Position numbers and translations under genes: made by a program. Below are positions 51,844 to 59,679 of a stretch of 64,000 nucleotides of DNA, in pieces; position 1 is the stretch's first letter, and the number at the start of each line of letters is the position of its first letter. The notes beneath the pieces are model-generated. The model was not told the origin of the DNA. It searched no databases and saw only the letters and a list, made by a program, of their open reading frames with translations. The DNA is from Paenibacillus lutrae (lineage in GTDB: Bacteria > Bacillota > Bacilli > Paenibacillales > NBRC-103111), in the NCBI RefSeq assembly GCF_009757775.1, contig NZ_RHLK01000010.1:1-64000 (forward strand), read 5' to 3'.

Positions 51844-52521
51844 TTGGACAAAAAAACCGCACTTAGCCATTTATCGAGCAAAACGGGAAAGATGCTCAGG
51901 GACCGTTTTGGCAAAGGACCTGAGTCCATCTTTATATCGTATAATGAATACGGCATTACACTGCATTTCCGCAATTTCGTAAGCGCAGTGGAGACGATTC
52001 TTCTGGACAAACAGAAAGATGAAGCGGTGAGGGAAACTCGTCAGATGGTGATGGACGTTCTCCTTCCGGAACTGAAAGAATCGATTCAACAAACGATTGG
52101 CCTCTCTATTCAAGAGATGTATTATGACTGGGACCTAGAGAATCATTCCGGCATTATGATCGGTTTAACGAATGCAAGCCATTCGGGCATACAAGAATGC
52201 TACACCGGCTATGAGAAGGTTCATGATCAGATCAGTCAAATTACGGCGGATGTACAAAGATTTCCAGATCATGTATTTTCTTTCTGGACGAATCCGAGAA
52301 CACTTGTTATTGTAAGAGAAGGTATACTCATCAAGCTGGAGAAAGAACTGCTGAAGACCGGTTACGAAAATGCACTGAGGGTTGCCAAACGTTCTCTGGA
52401 AAAAGTTCATCTTATAGAAGATACGGATCTGGTTGAGGCGCTCGGGAAGAAAGTAAACGGGTTGTATCTCGACTGGAGCTTTGACAAAGATAAAAGTGTG
52501 GCCGTCTACACATTCCAATAA
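51844..52521 (+). CDS. DUF2294 domain protein, tandem
   Basis: A 225-residue soluble protein with two similar halves of about 110 residues: SSKTGKMLRDRFGKGPESIFISYNEYGITLHFRNFVSAVE opens the first, and IQECYTGYEKVHDQISQITADVQRF...PRTLVIVREGILIKLEKELL the second. This is the DUF2294 pattern; function unknown. I take the TTG at 51844 after AAGGAAGGG by five bases, since the residues upstream do not fit the family start. Confidence 0.8.
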   Translation: MDKKTALSHLSSKTGKMLRDRFGKGPESIFISYNEYGITLHFRNFVSAVETILLDKQKDEAVRETRQMVMDVLLPELKESIQQTIGLSIQEMYYDWDLENHSGIMIGLTNASHSGIQECYTGYEKVHDQISQITADVQRFPDHVFSFWTNPRTLVIVREGILIKLEKELLKTGYENALRVAKRSLEKVHLIEDTDLVEALGKKVNGLYLDWSFDKDKSVAVYTFQ

Positions 52522-52571
52522 CAGAATATTGGTCAAAATGCCTAGATATGGATACATACGCTGGTCATGAG

Positions 52572-52609
52572 CCAAGGAAAGCGCGCGCTGCGTATTTTCT
52601 TGGTTTTTT
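52572..52609 (+). terminator. Terminator after the DUF2294 gene
   Basis: CCAAGGAAA / TTTTCTTGG stem, then six T. Confidence 0.75.
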
Positions 52610-52674
52610 ATTTCCTCAGCTAAGCCCATTTAACCGATCCGGCTTCAAATCATGTGAAGGAAGTGTTGACAGCT

Positions 52675-53103
52675 ATGCCTGTTGAGCAGCAAGGTAAGGC
52701 AGCTAGTGATCACCTCCAAATTCTGGTTGTGGAGGATAATTTCATTAATCAGAAACTATTGAGAATGATCCTTGCCAAAAGAGGACACGAGACGGATATT
52801 GCTGAGAATGGTGTGGAAGCGGTTGAAGCAGTCTTGAGAAAAGCGTACGATCTTGTATTTATGGACATTGCAATGCCAGAGATGGACGGTTTCGAAGCCG
52901 CCAGAAGCATTCGTGACAAGATGAATTCGCCACACCTGCCTGTCATCATAGCGGTAACAGCCTATGCAAGAGAAGAAGATCAGATTCAGAGCATGGCCAG
53001 CGGAATGCAGGATTATTTGAGCAAGCCGTTTAGAATTCCTCATATAGACGCTCTGCTGGACAAATGGACTCCTTATATTCACACTTACAAATCGAAAGTT
53101 TAA
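52675..53103 (+). CDS. Stand-alone response-regulator receiver domain
   Basis: A 142-residue single receiver domain; no output domain. Acidic pocket VVEDN (about 18-22), phospho-Asp about 64 (LVFMDIAMPEMDG), Thr in VTAYAR, Lys in SKPFR. The sequence is of the hybrid-kinase receiver type (INQKLLRMILAKRGHETDIAENGVEAVE), so its partner kinase is likely unlinked. The ATG at 52675 is ten bases after AAGGAAG; a GTG at 52654 lacks a site. Possible phosphorelay or motility adaptor. Confidence 0.88.
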   Translation: MPVEQQGKAASDHLQILVVEDNFINQKLLRMILAKRGHETDIAENGVEAVEAVLRKAYDLVFMDIAMPEMDGFEAARSIRDKMNSPHLPVIIAVTAYAREEDQIQSMASGMQDYLSKPFRIPHIDALLDKWTPYIHTYKSKV

Positions 53104-53208
53104 CGCTGTATAAGAGTTATTCTTGAAGCAGCGACAAGAAGAGCCGATGCGGGCAGTCGCCGGCTCTTTCGGTGTACCTACTCCCCGATTATTTCAACTT
53201 GAACCGCC

Positions 53209-53252
53209 AAGCTGTTTTGCTGTAGCTTCCTACGGCAGGGACAGCTTTTTTT
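53209..53252 (+). terminator. Terminator after the receiver gene, overlapping the ywaF 3' end
   Basis: AAGCTGT / ACAGCTT with inner TGC/GCA and GTAG/CTAC pairs, then seven T. The 3' arm lies within the last codons of the convergent gene. A weaker hairpin (AAGAGCCG / CGGCTCTT) is at 53139-53168. Confidence 0.75.
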
Positions 53253-53967
53253 GTTTGCCGGAAGCAGAAACCGCAAAAGGCAAATATAAGAAAATAAATA
53301 AGACGAATGCGGCTGCCTCCATAGAAAGCAAGTACCAGGGATATGGACCGAGATAATCAAGAAGCGAAGACGTGGCGGGCTTGCGGGCGAGGAACATATA
53401 GTTGGCACCCGTATAAGTGTTGACCGGAATGACGATCAGCAGAAGCAGATTGAGGAATCCCATGGTGAACAGAATGGATCTGAATGTCGGCCTCATATTC
53501 TCAGCCCAGACCATATACAGAACGGCTGCAATAATTGCGATATGGGCTGCAAAGAATTCCAGAAACCGGTAATGCGGATAGGCGTAACCCAGGACCGGGG
53601 TCAGCAGAGCCTGAAGCGCGCCTCCGATTCCGATAAAATAAACGATTTGAAAGAGGAAGCGGCTCCGCAGCAGCAGCATCGCTACACAGAGATAGAGCGA
53701 TATGCTGCATAGCTCCAGCGGCAATGAATGCCGGATGGAATACATGCTCTGCTGGACATACCAGACGTTCAGGGTGACCTCCGACAGGACCAGGATGGAT
53801 ACGATGATGAGGCTTACCGTGCGGCGTTTAGCAGAACTTTGCCTTAGCTGCCTGCGGCAAACAAATAAGAGCACAACGACTGCTGCGAGTAAAGCCAACG
53901 CAACCAGATGCGACGTGGTGTATGCGGCAAACGAGTTCGGATTGTTTGCATCCCAGAATGCGTACAT
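53230..53967 (-). CDS. ywaF: YwaF/TIGR02206 family integral membrane protein
   Basis: A 245-residue membrane protein with about six or seven helices. HSLPLELCSISLYLCVAMLL, GGALQALLTPVLGYAYPHYRFLEFFAAHI and VNTYTGANYMFLARKPATSSLLDYLGPYPWYLL are the family's conserved blocks. Function unknown, with no assigned substrate. A fair promoter (TTGAAA-19-TATGAT) precedes it. Confidence 0.87.
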   Translation of the reverse strand: MYAFWDANNPNSFAAYTTSHLVALALLAAVVVLLFVCRRQLRQSSAKRRTVSLIIVSILVLSEVTLNVWYVQQSMYSIRHSLPLELCSISLYLCVAMLLLRSRFLFQIVYFIGIGGALQALLTPVLGYAYPHYRFLEFFAAHIAIIAAVLYMVWAENMRPTFRSILFTMGFLNLLLLIVIPVNTYTGANYMFLARKPATSSLLDYLGPYPWYLLSMEAAAFVLFIFLYLPFAVSASGKQKKLSLP

Positions 53968-54006
53968 AAGAACCTCCGATTGAGAAAGTGAAAGGGATTT
54001 TTTTCT

Positions 54007-54037
54007 ATCATAGCACAGGTATTTGACAGGCTTTCAA
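54007..54037 (-). promoter_or_regulatory. Candidate promoter of ywaF
   Basis: On the - strand TTGAAA (54032-54037), 19 bp, TATGAT (54007-54012). Confidence 0.4.
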
Positions 54038-54102
54038 ATTTTTACAGATGGATCAATCAAAATAGAAGAATCGGGGTAATAGAGAAGCAGGAGGTGTCGA
54101 GA

Positions 54103-54318
54103 ATGATGAACATACCTGATAGCTCTAACCGCAGCAGAGAAGAGATTCCAGATATTCCTGAAATGCCGCCTAAGGTTATACCGGAGATTAAACCGGACGT
54201 AACACCGGAAATCCCCCCGAGAGACGTACCGGAAGGTCTGCCGGCAAGCCCACCGGAAATTAAGCCTGATCCTATTCCGGAAATACCGGACAGAATCGAG
54301 CCAAATTCCAGCAATTAA
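54103..54318 (+). CDS. Small proline/glutamate repeat protein
   Basis: A 71-residue protein, almost all made of repeats of the form PEI(K/P)PD-x-x-PEIP, with Pro about 28 percent by eye. No hydrophobic segment or Cys. ATG at 54103 has AGGAGGTG six bases upstream. The repeats would give an extended polyproline-like rod. It could be a wall-spanning or coat linker or a decoy; no family recognised. The antisense frame is open only because the repeats are biased. Confidence 0.7.
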   Translation: MMNIPDSSNRSREEIPDIPEMPPKVIPEIKPDVTPEIPPRDVPEGLPASPPEIKPDPIPEIPDRIEPNSSN

Positions 54319-54503
54319 TTGGATAATTTTCACTGATGATTTGACATACTTCGCTGTCTTGCAAAGGTATACTCTAATCTGTTGCTTGAGAAAGAAAGCA
54401 TAAATCACACGATCGAGTCATAAGTATGAAAGAATCAAAGGTGCACAAGATTTAACCCAAGACCCGTTGCTAGAAATAGACAGAAGGAGTAGATTAGTTA
54501 TTT

Positions 54504-54971
54504 ATGGATAAAAAAGAACAGAAAACGGTAGAAGTGTTTTTTCATGCGACCATTTCCTACCTGGTACGTTCGGCTAACCGGTCACATGCCATGGAGGCGG
54601 CCCAAGCGCAGTTGAATGAGAGCTGTATACAGCTGGGTCAGCTCAGACTGGTCAATGAACAGGGTATGGCGAAGTGGTTTCAGGTAGAGAAGCTGGAGGA
54701 GCTGGAATGGACGGAGGCGCAGGATATGCGTGACAGCAACCGGTATAAAGTCAGCGGGCAAGTAAAGCTGCGGCTTAGTCTCCAGACCACCGATAAAGTT
54801 GAGAAAGAACTGAAGATGAACAGCTTCCGTCTTCCTAAATCTATGATTCATGATCATACCGTATGGGTTATCCCTACGATTAGCCATCCGGCTTTTGTCA
54901 GTGTTACAAGCCAGTCCTTACATGTCATTCCGGCCGTTGAGAAAGTGGCCGTCTATTCTAAAGTCGGCTGA
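54504..54971 (+). CDS. Hypothetical protein, 155 aa
   Basis: A soluble mixed alpha/beta protein: KTVEVFFHATISYLVRSANRSHAMEAAQAQLNES resembles a strand-helix unit, then a beta-rich second half ending AVEKVAVYSKVG. No Cys other than one at about 45. No motif recognised. Followed by a perfect terminator. TTGACA (54341) with TATACT (54368) upstream is spaced 21 bp, too long for a normal promoter. Confidence 0.7.
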   Translation: MDKKEQKTVEVFFHATISYLVRSANRSHAMEAAQAQLNESCIQLGQLRLVNEQGMAKWFQVEKLEELEWTEAQDMRDSNRYKVSGQVKLRLSLQTTDKVEKELKMNSFRLPKSMIHDHTVWVIPTISHPAFVSVTSQSLHVIPAVEKVAVYSKVG

Positions 54972-55017
54972 CGTGCAAGTCTTCATCTGTTTAAGCGCAA
55001 GGCCGCGAGCTTCTAGC

Positions 55018-55047
55018 AAAAAGGCTGCCAATCCGGCAGCCTTTTTG
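55018..55047. terminator. Bidirectional terminator
   Basis: AAAAAGGCTGCC / GGCAGCCTTTTT perfect arms with a short loop, between the convergent 155-aa and 71-aa genes. Confidence 0.9.
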
Positions 55048-55075
55048 CGTTTTCTTCCCCCGCGTACAAGGGTGG

Positions 55076-55291
55076 TTATCTTTTTTTCATCGTAAAAAAC
55101 TCACAGGCTTTGCGGTCATGGTAGGTCAACTCGCTAACCCGTGTCTGAACCACAATGAGGGTATCGTCAAAGCGGCTGATTACCGCATCCGAATCCACAA
55201 TATGATCGTTTTTAAAGACACGGACCAGGTAGCGGCGGTCCATTGCGTCCTGGAAATCCTCATCGGTTAATAACCGCATGTTATGAGCCAT
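55076..55291 (-). CDS. Small hypothetical protein, 71 aa
   Basis: A basic soluble protein (MAHNMRLLTDEDFQDAMDRR...CEFFTMKKR) with a beta-strand pattern in the middle (RVFKNDHIVDSDAVISRFDDTLIVVQTRVSEL). It starts at 55291 after AAGGAGA. No family recognised; the strand-rich core might be a small OB- or SH3-like fold. Confidence 0.65.
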   Translation of the reverse strand: MAHNMRLLTDEDFQDAMDRRYLVRVFKNDHIVDSDAVISRFDDTLIVVQTRVSELTYHDRKACEFFTMKKR

Positions 55292-55480
55292 CGTTCGTCT
55301 CCTTCTTCCTGTATCCAATAGTTAGATGGTAACACAAAAAGGGTAAGGCGTCAGGTACGCGGGCTTCTAAGAAAGAAACGAACCGGAATGTATGTTCTGG
55401 TATATTACTGGAAGTTATTGATGCGCACCCTCATATCCCGTACAGTTTACGAAAGAGTAAAGAGGAGGGGATTGACGGCT

Positions 55481-56374
55481 ATGGAAAAGAAACGTTGTTT
55501 ATTCTGCGATGCGATCGTTCCTATACAAGTGAAAGGCGACTACGATTATTATGAAAACTGCCTATGTTCGCCAGATGGAAAATACGGGATGCAGCAAGCG
55601 AGCTATGAAGCGTATCATGCGCTTTCGTATCAAATCAAACACGAAATGTTCCCGATTATTTCGGCCTATATAAGGGAGTTGACCGACTGTGGGGAACAAG
55701 TGGAATTGTCGATCGAAGATGTGGAGCTGATCCGGCACTCGCCGCGTGTTCCGGTGACAATCGAAGATAAAAGCACCCGCTTGCTTCAGTTTTTCTACCG
55801 GCATGCGGGCGCTCCAGGCAAAGCTGTCGTGCTGCATCAGCTGCCCAAGTCATTCAATTTAACCTACTCGCCTAACCTGCAGGAGCTCATTTATATTATT
55901 GAAAAGCTTAAGGATGAGCAGATGCTTGAACGGATGGGCTCTACATTTAAGCTGACGGAAGCAGGCTGGAAAGCGGCCGAAGTAAGTCTGGGCGGCAAGC
56001 TGCTAAAGCCTTGCTGTGTGCTGCTTCCGGCTGACGAGGAGCGCCGCAGGGAGTGGTTCGATAAGGTGCTGCCCGTTATCGAGCAGTGCGGCTACCTTCC
56101 GCAGGTAGCGGAGAAAGCGGCCGGAGAGAAACGGGCGGATACGAATCTCAAGCTGATAGCGGGCAGCAAGCTTGTTATCGCGGATCTGACGGACGCTTCC
56201 CCGGAAGTGTATATGGCCGGCGGATATGCCTTTGGTCTGGATATCCCTGTCATATGGACGGTGGAGCAAAGCGCGGCAGGCAAGCTCCCGGTAGCATCGG
56301 AGCAGATCCGTCCTTTTTCATGGAACAGCTCGGAGGAACTGGCGTTAATTCTGAAACAGCGCTTAAGCGTTTAA
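55481..56374 (+). CDS. Zn-ribbon, winged-helix and nucleotide-binding-like three-part protein
   Basis: A 297-residue protein of mixed parts. Residues 6-30 hold CLFC...CLC, a probable zinc ribbon. Residues about 98-175 (STRLLQFFYRHAGAPGKAVVLHQLPKSFNLTYSPNLQELIYIIEKLKDEQMLERMG) look like a winged helix. The C-terminal part (about 185-297) has TNLKLIAGSKLVIADLTDASPEVYMAGGYAFGLDIPVIWTVEQ, which fits the nucleoside 2-deoxyribosyltransferase/TIR-like pattern seen in several NAD- or nucleotide-acting effectors. ATG at 55481 follows GAGGAGGGG. The combination is unfamiliar to me. Confidence 0.6.
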   Translation: MEKKRCLFCDAIVPIQVKGDYDYYENCLCSPDGKYGMQQASYEAYHALSYQIKHEMFPIISAYIRELTDCGEQVELSIEDVELIRHSPRVPVTIEDKSTRLLQFFYRHAGAPGKAVVLHQLPKSFNLTYSPNLQELIYIIEKLKDEQMLERMGSTFKLTEAGWKAAEVSLGGKLLKPCCVLLPADEERRREWFDKVLPVIEQCGYLPQVAEKAAGEKRADTNLKLIAGSKLVIADLTDASPEVYMAGGYAFGLDIPVIWTVEQSAAGKLPVASEQIRPFSWNSSEELALILKQRLSV

Positions 56375-56458
56375 TCCATTTTGCAACCCTATTTAATTGC
56401 TGCTAGAATTAAGAAACTAGAGTAGAGAGAATGCTAGATCTTAAAGGAGCGGCAGAAA

Positions 56459-57016
56459 TTGAAAAAATGGGTATTCGTTCTTATCGCGGTTTCCACCGCT
56501 TTGTTTTTACTTCCCTTATTTTTTACGGATCATGCAGAAAAGAAACTGGAAAAAAGAGGGCTCAGCCGCGAAAGCCTGTTGACGGAACTGAATCCGGTCG
56601 TCGCTGAGAAAAAAGCGGAGCTTGTCAAAAAAACGGCGGCCATCGGCATTACCATTCTTATAACCGATGATTTTCGGAGCATAGAAGCTCAGGATGAATT
56701 ATACAAGAAAGGCCGCTCAGTGGACGGCAGCATTGTGACCAAAGCCAAAGGCGGGGAATCGTATCATAATTACGGACTGGCTGTCGATTTCGCACTTCGC
56801 AAGAAGGACGGTAAAGTCATATGGGATATGAACTACGATGGCAATAGGGACGGTAAGAAAGATTGGATGCAGGTAGTTAAGATCGCCAAAGATTTAGGCT
56901 TCGAATGGGGAGGGGACTGGGAGAACTTCCCTGATTATCCGCATTTACAGATGAGCTTCGGGCTTAGTATCGCCCAGCTTCAGCGTGGTACCAAAACGGC
57001 TCTGTTAGACGAATGA
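56459..57016 (+). CDS. M15 family metallopeptidase (peptidoglycan L,D-/D,D-peptidase)
   Basis: A 185-residue membrane-anchored or secreted peptidase. Signal anchor WVFVLIAVSTALFLLPLFF, then the VanY/CwlK-type fold: DDFRSIEAQDELYKKGRS, zinc site SYHNYGLAVDFAL and the final HLQMSFG. It cuts peptide cross-links or stem peptides in the wall. TTG start after AAAGGAG. Followed by a very stable 18-bp hairpin. Confidence 0.9.
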   Translation: MKKWVFVLIAVSTALFLLPLFFTDHAEKKLEKRGLSRESLLTELNPVVAEKKAELVKKTAAIGITILITDDFRSIEAQDELYKKGRSVDGSIVTKAKGGESYHNYGLAVDFALRKKDGKVIWDMNYDGNRDGKKDWMQVVKIAKDLGFEWGGDWENFPDYPHLQMSFGLSIAQLQRGTKTALLDE

Positions 57017-57055
57017 TGAAAGAGAACCACTCTGAACGGACCAACGGATGTATAA

Positions 57056-57097
57056 CCAAGAACCTCAATCCCTTATTGGAAGGGTTGAGGTTCTTGG
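57056..57097. terminator. Very stable hairpin after the M15 peptidase gene
   Basis: Arms of 18-19 bases with one mismatch (CCAAGAACCTCAA / TTGAGGTTCTTGG), loop ATTGG. No T-run, so it may act as an RNA stabiliser or part of a bidirectional stop. Confidence 0.7.
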
Positions 57098-57187
57098 TCT
57101 AGGTATAGCGCGGTTATGTGTGCGGACGAGCGCCGGCATCCGGGCTGCTATGCTTGAAGCATGGGCCTGGGGCTTCTCTGGAACCGG

Positions 57188-58810
57188 CTAATAAAAGGTT
57201 ACGCAGTTCTTGCCCTTCTGTTTCGAAACATAGAGGGCCTTATCCGCAAGGCGGATCGTTTCGATAGGATCGCCTGCATCGCTCGGCCAGATCGCCCCGC
57301 CTATGCTGCATCCGATCCGAATGACTTCATCTTCGATCAGGAACGGCTCGTTGAGCAGACGGATTATGTAATTGGCCATGCTGAGTGTCTCCTCGGACGG
57401 GGTAGAGCTCTGAGTCTTTAGAAGGATAACGAATTCATCGCCGCCTATGCGGAAAACGATATCCTGCGCCTGCATATAAGCGCCGAGACGTTCCGCGACA
57501 TGCCGCAGGAGTTTATCTCCATAGGGATGTCCCCATGTGTCATTCACAAGTTTGAAACCATCCAGATCCAGATAGAGAAAGGTCAAGGTGGTGTTGTTCT
57601 CCCTGGCCTGTTTCATGGCTAGTTCCATGTAGGTATCGAGAGCAATGCGGTTAGGCAAACCGGTCAATTTATCGTGGTGGGCGAGATCAGCCATATGATC
57701 CAGGGCGCTTTCCGTTCTCATCAAGTTATCCACCAGATTATTTAAGGAGGAAGACAAGATGTTAAGATCCTTAATGGCATGAAACAGGGGGATCTTCACA
57801 TGGTGCCCGCTGCGGAGCTGATCGGCAGCCTGGGCGATCCGTCTGAGCGGTTTGGCGATCCAGCCTGCTACAAGAGCGCCAAGAACAGCGAAAACGACGG
57901 ACATAACGATGCCTGTCACAACGATAAACCGGTTCAGTTCATGGACGGAGCTAAAGGCAATATCAGCGGGTTGACGAACGAGTACGCTCCAGCCGAGTCC
58001 GGGATAATTCATATAACCCGCTCCATAGGCATAGCCCGTCAAGTAGCTTCCGTTATCCTCCGGCCATTGTTCTGTGGTCCAGCCATTGGATTCTTTCTGC
58101 GCTTGTTGAATACTTCCCGTGTCGATCGGCCTTAATACATATTTCCGGGGTCCGAGCAGAACCGTATTATCCTTTTTACTTACAATAAATACGTCCAGCT
58201 GATTCATCCTTTCCTGCAGCGGCCCCAGAATGGATTTCTCCACTTCACGAGCCCACTCCCAGCTCAGGTGTGCAGCCAGTACCCCGATCCACTCGCCTTT
58301 CTTATTGAAGACCGGCGTACTGATATCTACGAATTGAAGCGTTTCTCCGCTTGGATTAGGCAGCAATTTGGACAGAAGCACGGCTTCATGCACGTCGCCA
58401 ATGAACCGCCCTTTCCTGCCTTCGGTAAATACGGGCCGGGCAGAGATATCCGATCCGGTTAAGATACCGTCACTGGATGCTTTTACTTTCCCGGAAGGGT
58501 CTATAAAGGCCACCCATGTGAATGAAGGAAAGCTTTTTTTGAGCTGTTCGAGCAGAGCGCGAAGTTCATCCGGATTGTCGGCATCCGCATAAGTGAGCAT
58601 CTGACTGAGCATATCGACTTCGCCGGCGTGTGACCACATGAAGTAATCGAGTTTTTCAGCCATCTGATAAGCGACCTGAGAAAGTGAGGCTCCGATGGTT
58701 TCTTCTACTTGTGTTGTGGTTCTCTGACTGATGACGATGCTTAACAAAAACGTAAGTAAAAAGATGATCACAGCTAAAACGAGCGCAAAAGCGGTACGTA
58801 AGTTGAGCAT
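57188..58810 (-). CDS. Membrane diguanylate cyclase with dCache sensor
   Basis: A 540-residue GGDEF protein making c-di-GMP. TM1 about 8-28; extracellular dCache domain (about 35-290) with TWVAFIDPSGKVKASSDGILTGSDISARP; TM2 near 295-320; HAMP (LRRIAQAADQLRSGHHV); GGDEF domain from about 375, with an intact FRIGGDEFVIL and D-x-L-D-G-F substrate part. No EAL domain. The dCache suggests an extracellular small-molecule ligand. GAGGAG-type site precedes the start. Confidence 0.92.
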   Translation of the reverse strand: MLNLRTAFALVLAVIIFLLTFLLSIVISQRTTTQVEETIGASLSQVAYQMAEKLDYFMWSHAGEVDMLSQMLTYADADNPDELRALLEQLKKSFPSFTWVAFIDPSGKVKASSDGILTGSDISARPVFTEGRKGRFIGDVHEAVLLSKLLPNPSGETLQFVDISTPVFNKKGEWIGVLAAHLSWEWAREVEKSILGPLQERMNQLDVFIVSKKDNTVLLGPRKYVLRPIDTGSIQQAQKESNGWTTEQWPEDNGSYLTGYAYGAGYMNYPGLGWSVLVRQPADIAFSSVHELNRFIVVTGIVMSVVFAVLGALVAGWIAKPLRRIAQAADQLRSGHHVKIPLFHAIKDLNILSSSLNNLVDNLMRTESALDHMADLAHHDKLTGLPNRIALDTYMELAMKQARENNTTLTFLYLDLDGFKLVNDTWGHPYGDKLLRHVAERLGAYMQAQDIVFRIGGDEFVILLKTQSSTPSEETLSMANYIIRLLNEPFLIEDEVIRIGCSIGGAIWPSDAGDPIETIRLADKALYVSKQKGKNCVTFY

Positions 58811-58957
58811 TATTCACATACTCCTCTTTCATTCTGGGTTCCATGCTCAATAGGAGCAGGATAAATCCTGACCTATCCTACATATCGACTTTGTACAGGC
58901 ATACGATTAGAGGGAAATTCAAGTTCTGTGGAGAAAATGGAGAACCAAAAGTATTGT

Positions 58958-58987
58958 TTGACATAAATGCAAACGATAATATATTAT
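58958..58987 (+). promoter_or_regulatory. Promoter of the GIY-YIG gene
   Basis: TTGACA (58958-58963), 18 bp, TATTAT (58982-58987). Strong match. The remaining gap to 58811 is gene-free. Confidence 0.7.
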
Positions 58988-58997
58988 ATCTATTATA

Positions 58998-59007
58998 ACG
59001 TAAACGT
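58998..59007. promoter_or_regulatory. ACGTAAACGT element downstream of the promoter
   Basis: Ten bases identical to the core of the operator at 59640-59653, and in the same place relative to the -10 box. Confidence 0.5.
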
Positions 59008-59083
59008 AAAATGATTTTGTTTGAAATTAAATTTGACTATTAAGTTCACTCAAACTTGATCAGATTTCATTGAAAGAGGAGAT

Positions 59084-59455
59084 ATGATGGACCGGAGAAA
59101 AGAATTAGCCCAGCAATATAAGGAAACAGAGATCGAGGCCGGAATTTTTCAAATCCGCAATTCCGTTAACGGCAAGATTTATGTGAGCAGCAGCCGTAAT
59201 TTGAAGAACTTGAACGGGAAACGTTTCGAACTTAATGCAGGCTCAAGTATGCAGCGTTTACTGCAGGCAGAGTGGAACGAATATGGCGAAGAAGCTTTTG
59301 TTTTTGAAATACTCGAATTGCTGGAAAAGGAAAAGTCCGAGTTTTTTGATGAGAAAGATGCTCTCAAAAAGCTGGAAGAGTCTTGGTTAGAGAAACTTAA
59401 ACCTTATGGAGACCGGGGTTATAACAAAGAAAATCCGGATGCTTCAAGGAAATGA
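59084..59455 (+). CDS. GIY-YIG family protein
   Basis: A 123-residue protein of the small Bacillales GIY-YIG family. The motif is degenerate: AGIFQIRNSVNGKIYVSSS, where Phe replaces the first Tyr and Ser replaces the Gly of YIG. The Arg (SSRNL) and Glu (FVFEILE) are present. The end (LEESWLEKLKPYGDRGYNKE) is well conserved in this family. Nuclease activity is therefore uncertain. AGAGGAG precedes the ATG; a second ATG follows at 59087. The ACGTAAACGT element suggests co-control with the sugar operon downstream. Confidence 0.82.
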   Translation: MMDRRKELAQQYKETEIEAGIFQIRNSVNGKIYVSSSRNLKNLNGKRFELNAGSSMQRLLQAEWNEYGEEAFVFEILELLEKEKSEFFDEKDALKKLEESWLEKLKPYGDRGYNKENPDASRK

Positions 59456-59609
59456 AACGATCCGGGAGATTCGGATAAAGGCAGTATTCAAGCAGCGGGG
59501 GCAGGTAGACCCGCTGTTTTCAGCGTACAGAAGGAAAATTTGGGCAGGAGATCTGATTCTTGTAATTATGGGAATTTCCAGCAATTTCAGGTTATTTAAA
59601 AGGTTATTC

Positions 59610-59638
59610 TTGCCAATGTCAACTATTGCTCTTATAAT
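59610..59638 (+). promoter_or_regulatory. Promoter of the CUT2 sugar operon
   Basis: TTGCCA (59610-59615), 17 bp, TATAAT (59633-59638). A near-consensus sigma-A promoter. Confidence 0.8.
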
Positions 59639-59639
59639 G

Positions 59640-59653
59640 TCACGTAAACGTGA
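59640..59653. promoter_or_regulatory. Palindromic operator at the CUT2 transcription start
   Basis: TCACGT-AA-ACGTGA, a perfect inverted repeat one base past the -10 box. A dimeric repressor (LacI- or GntR-like) bound here would block initiation; no repressor gene lies in the window. Confidence 0.7.
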
Positions 59654-59679
59654 TGAAAAGATAGCAGGGGGATATGAGC

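Noticed and set aside
54057-54314. Gly/Ser/Ile-repeat frame opposite the proline-repeat gene
   Set aside because: Its repeats are the complement of the PEIP repeats, and only the + strand has a good ribosome site.
54341-54373. TTGACA and TATACT upstream of the 155-aa gene
   Set aside because: Both hexamers are good but the 21-bp spacer is too long for sigma-A; not counted as a promoter.
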